This document shows, one piece after another, positions 63,396-64,000 of a stretch of 64,000 nucleotides of DNA (the stretch's first letter is position 1; the number at the start of each line of letters is the position of its first letter). The DNA comes from Amycolatopsis albispora (GTDB taxonomy: Bacteria > Actinomycetota > Actinomycetes > Mycobacteriales > Pseudonocardiaceae), in NCBI RefSeq assembly GCF_003312875.1, contig NZ_CP015163.1, positions 8,804,001 through 8,868,000 of the forward strand, written 5' to 3'. The translations under genes and the position numbers were made by a program. Below the pieces are notes generated by a model, which saw only the letters and a list, made by a program, of their open reading frames with translations, did no database searches and was not told the DNA's origin.

Positions 63396-63815
63396 ATGAT
63401 CGCATCAGGTCCAAAAAGGACAGTAAGCACCGGGGTGCGGCGGGTGGCCCTGCGCGGTGCGGTGATCGCGCTGGTGGCCACCGGGTGCACGGCCGCCCCG
63501 CCCGCCACCCCCGAGCCGTCGCCCACGCCGACGCCGCCGGTCAGCACGACGGCGCCGCCGTCGAGGGAAGTGGCCGTCGCGCCACCGGTCACGGCCGAGC
63601 TGAGGACCGCCGAAACCGGCCGGACCACCACGAAGGCCAAGCCGCCGCCCCGCCCGGCGCCGACGGCCGGTTACCAGTGCCGGGACGGGGACGAGGAACG
63701 CCACGAAGTGTGTGCCGAGCACAAGCGGTGGGTCGATGGGCAGGTCGAGTTCACCAACTGCCTCGACTCCGGTGGTGTCTGGGACGAGGAGGCGCAGCGG
63801 TGCGAACCCGGCTAG
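63396..63815 (+). CDS. Putative lipoprotein with cysteine-rich C-terminus
   Basis: The protein has 139 residues from ATG 63396, chosen over ATG 63366 because GGAGGA (63385-63390) is 5 nt upstream. Lipobox LVATGC predicts lipidation. A Pro/Thr linker (about 32-95) leads to a small domain with four cysteines (YQCRDG, EVCAEH, TNCLDSG, QRCEPG), likely two disulfides. Function unknown. Confidence 0.7.
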   Translation: MIASGPKRTVSTGVRRVALRGAVIALVATGCTAAPPATPEPSPTPTPPVSTTAPPSREVAVAPPVTAELRTAETGRTTTKAKPPPRPAPTAGYQCRDGDEERHEVCAEHKRWVDGQVEFTNCLDSGGVWDEEAQRCEPG

Positions 63816-63837
63816 CCCTCGTGCGGGCTCGCGCGGG

Positions 63838-64000
63838 TCAGCACGCGCCTGGTCCCGGCAGCACGTCCAGGTCGGTGGCCCGCATCGGCTCGCCGCATTC
63901 CGAGCACCGCAGCTCGACGTGGCTGATCCGGCCGCACGCGTGGTGCCGGTAGAGCACCGGCGGCCCCGCCTCGCCGGCGAGCCACCGGTCGCCCCAGCGC
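63838..64000 (-). CDS. HxlR-type winged-helix regulator, C-terminal fragment (5' end outside window)
   Basis: The frame reads from the window edge to TGA 63838-63840 and gives 53 residues beginning RWGDRWLAGEAGPPVLYRHH and ending GPGAC. RWGDRW followed by a His/Cys-rich tail (HACGRISHVELRCSECGEPM) is the usual end of HxlR/MarR-like regulators. The DNA-binding part is not in the window. Confidence 0.6.
   Translation of the reverse strand, partial: RWGDRWLAGEAGPPVLYRHHACGRISHVELRCSECGEPMRATDLDVLPGPGAC

Overview
The window is high-GC actinobacterial DNA. GTG starts and 1-4 nt stop/start overlaps (GTGA, ATGA) are common, and some genes appear leaderless. The gene set is that of a soil saprophyte of the Pseudonocardiaceae type: a conservon with a CYP157/CYP154 pair, DUF222/HNH (13E12-type) repeat protein, many secreted hydrolases, and ESX-type small helical proteins. 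Amycolatopsis or a close relative is my best guess; this is inference from gene content, not a match.

Layout. 0-5.6 kb: a two-hydrolase-domain secreted lipase-like protein (cut by the window start), a TetR regulator, an S9 peptidase and a nitroreductase. 5.6-12.2 kb: a small membrane protein, a secreted phospholipase A2-like protein, then a complete conservon (kinase-like ATPase, roadblock, DUF742, GTPase) running into two P450 genes, the first of the EXXR-less CYP157 type. 12.3-14.3 kb: a Tet(M)/OtrA-type ribosomal protection GTPase preceded by an overlapping 36-codon leader ORF. 14.2-22.1 kb: TetR-crotonase operon, NTF2-like protein, GH95 fucosidase, transhydrogenase-thioesterase pair, and an AT-richer island with a 24-bp perfect hairpin and a DUF222/HNH gene under a LexA-like box. 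22.1-25.4 kb: alpha/beta hydrolase and a GH15-CBM20 glucoamylase.

25.6-32.8 kb holds the most unusual cluster: a P-loop ATPase translationally coupled to a membrane-anchored type-1 periplasmic-binding protein, then an apparently intact histidine kinase, a degenerate one, a LuxR-type response regulator, and a lipoprotein with a perfect inverted repeat in its promoter. 33.8-37.3 kb: a STAS protein and a four-gene ESX-like set in which two small helical proteins are flanked by a cell-wall amidase and a lytic transglycosylase, each with an ESX-like N-terminus. 37.3-46.4 kb: a LacI-centred glycan regulon (GH3, LacI, ABC importer, GH31 alpha-xylosidase) with three copies of one palindromic operator.

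46.4-64 kb is mixed: peptidase-like protein, F420-dependent reductase, a CAU-anticodon tRNA, a frameshifted small membrane gene, lipoproteins, two secreted serine proteases, PucR plus EthA-like monooxygenase, two LysR genes around a metallo-beta-lactamase-fold gene with a 160-bp MITE-like element between, an MFS exporter with a textbook SoxR/MerR-type promoter, a cholesterol oxidase with a KstR-like site, a two-gene oxidoreductase operon, GH64 glucanase, a lipoprotein, and the end of an HxlR-type regulator.

All functions come from reading translated sequence and recalled family features; no searches were run.
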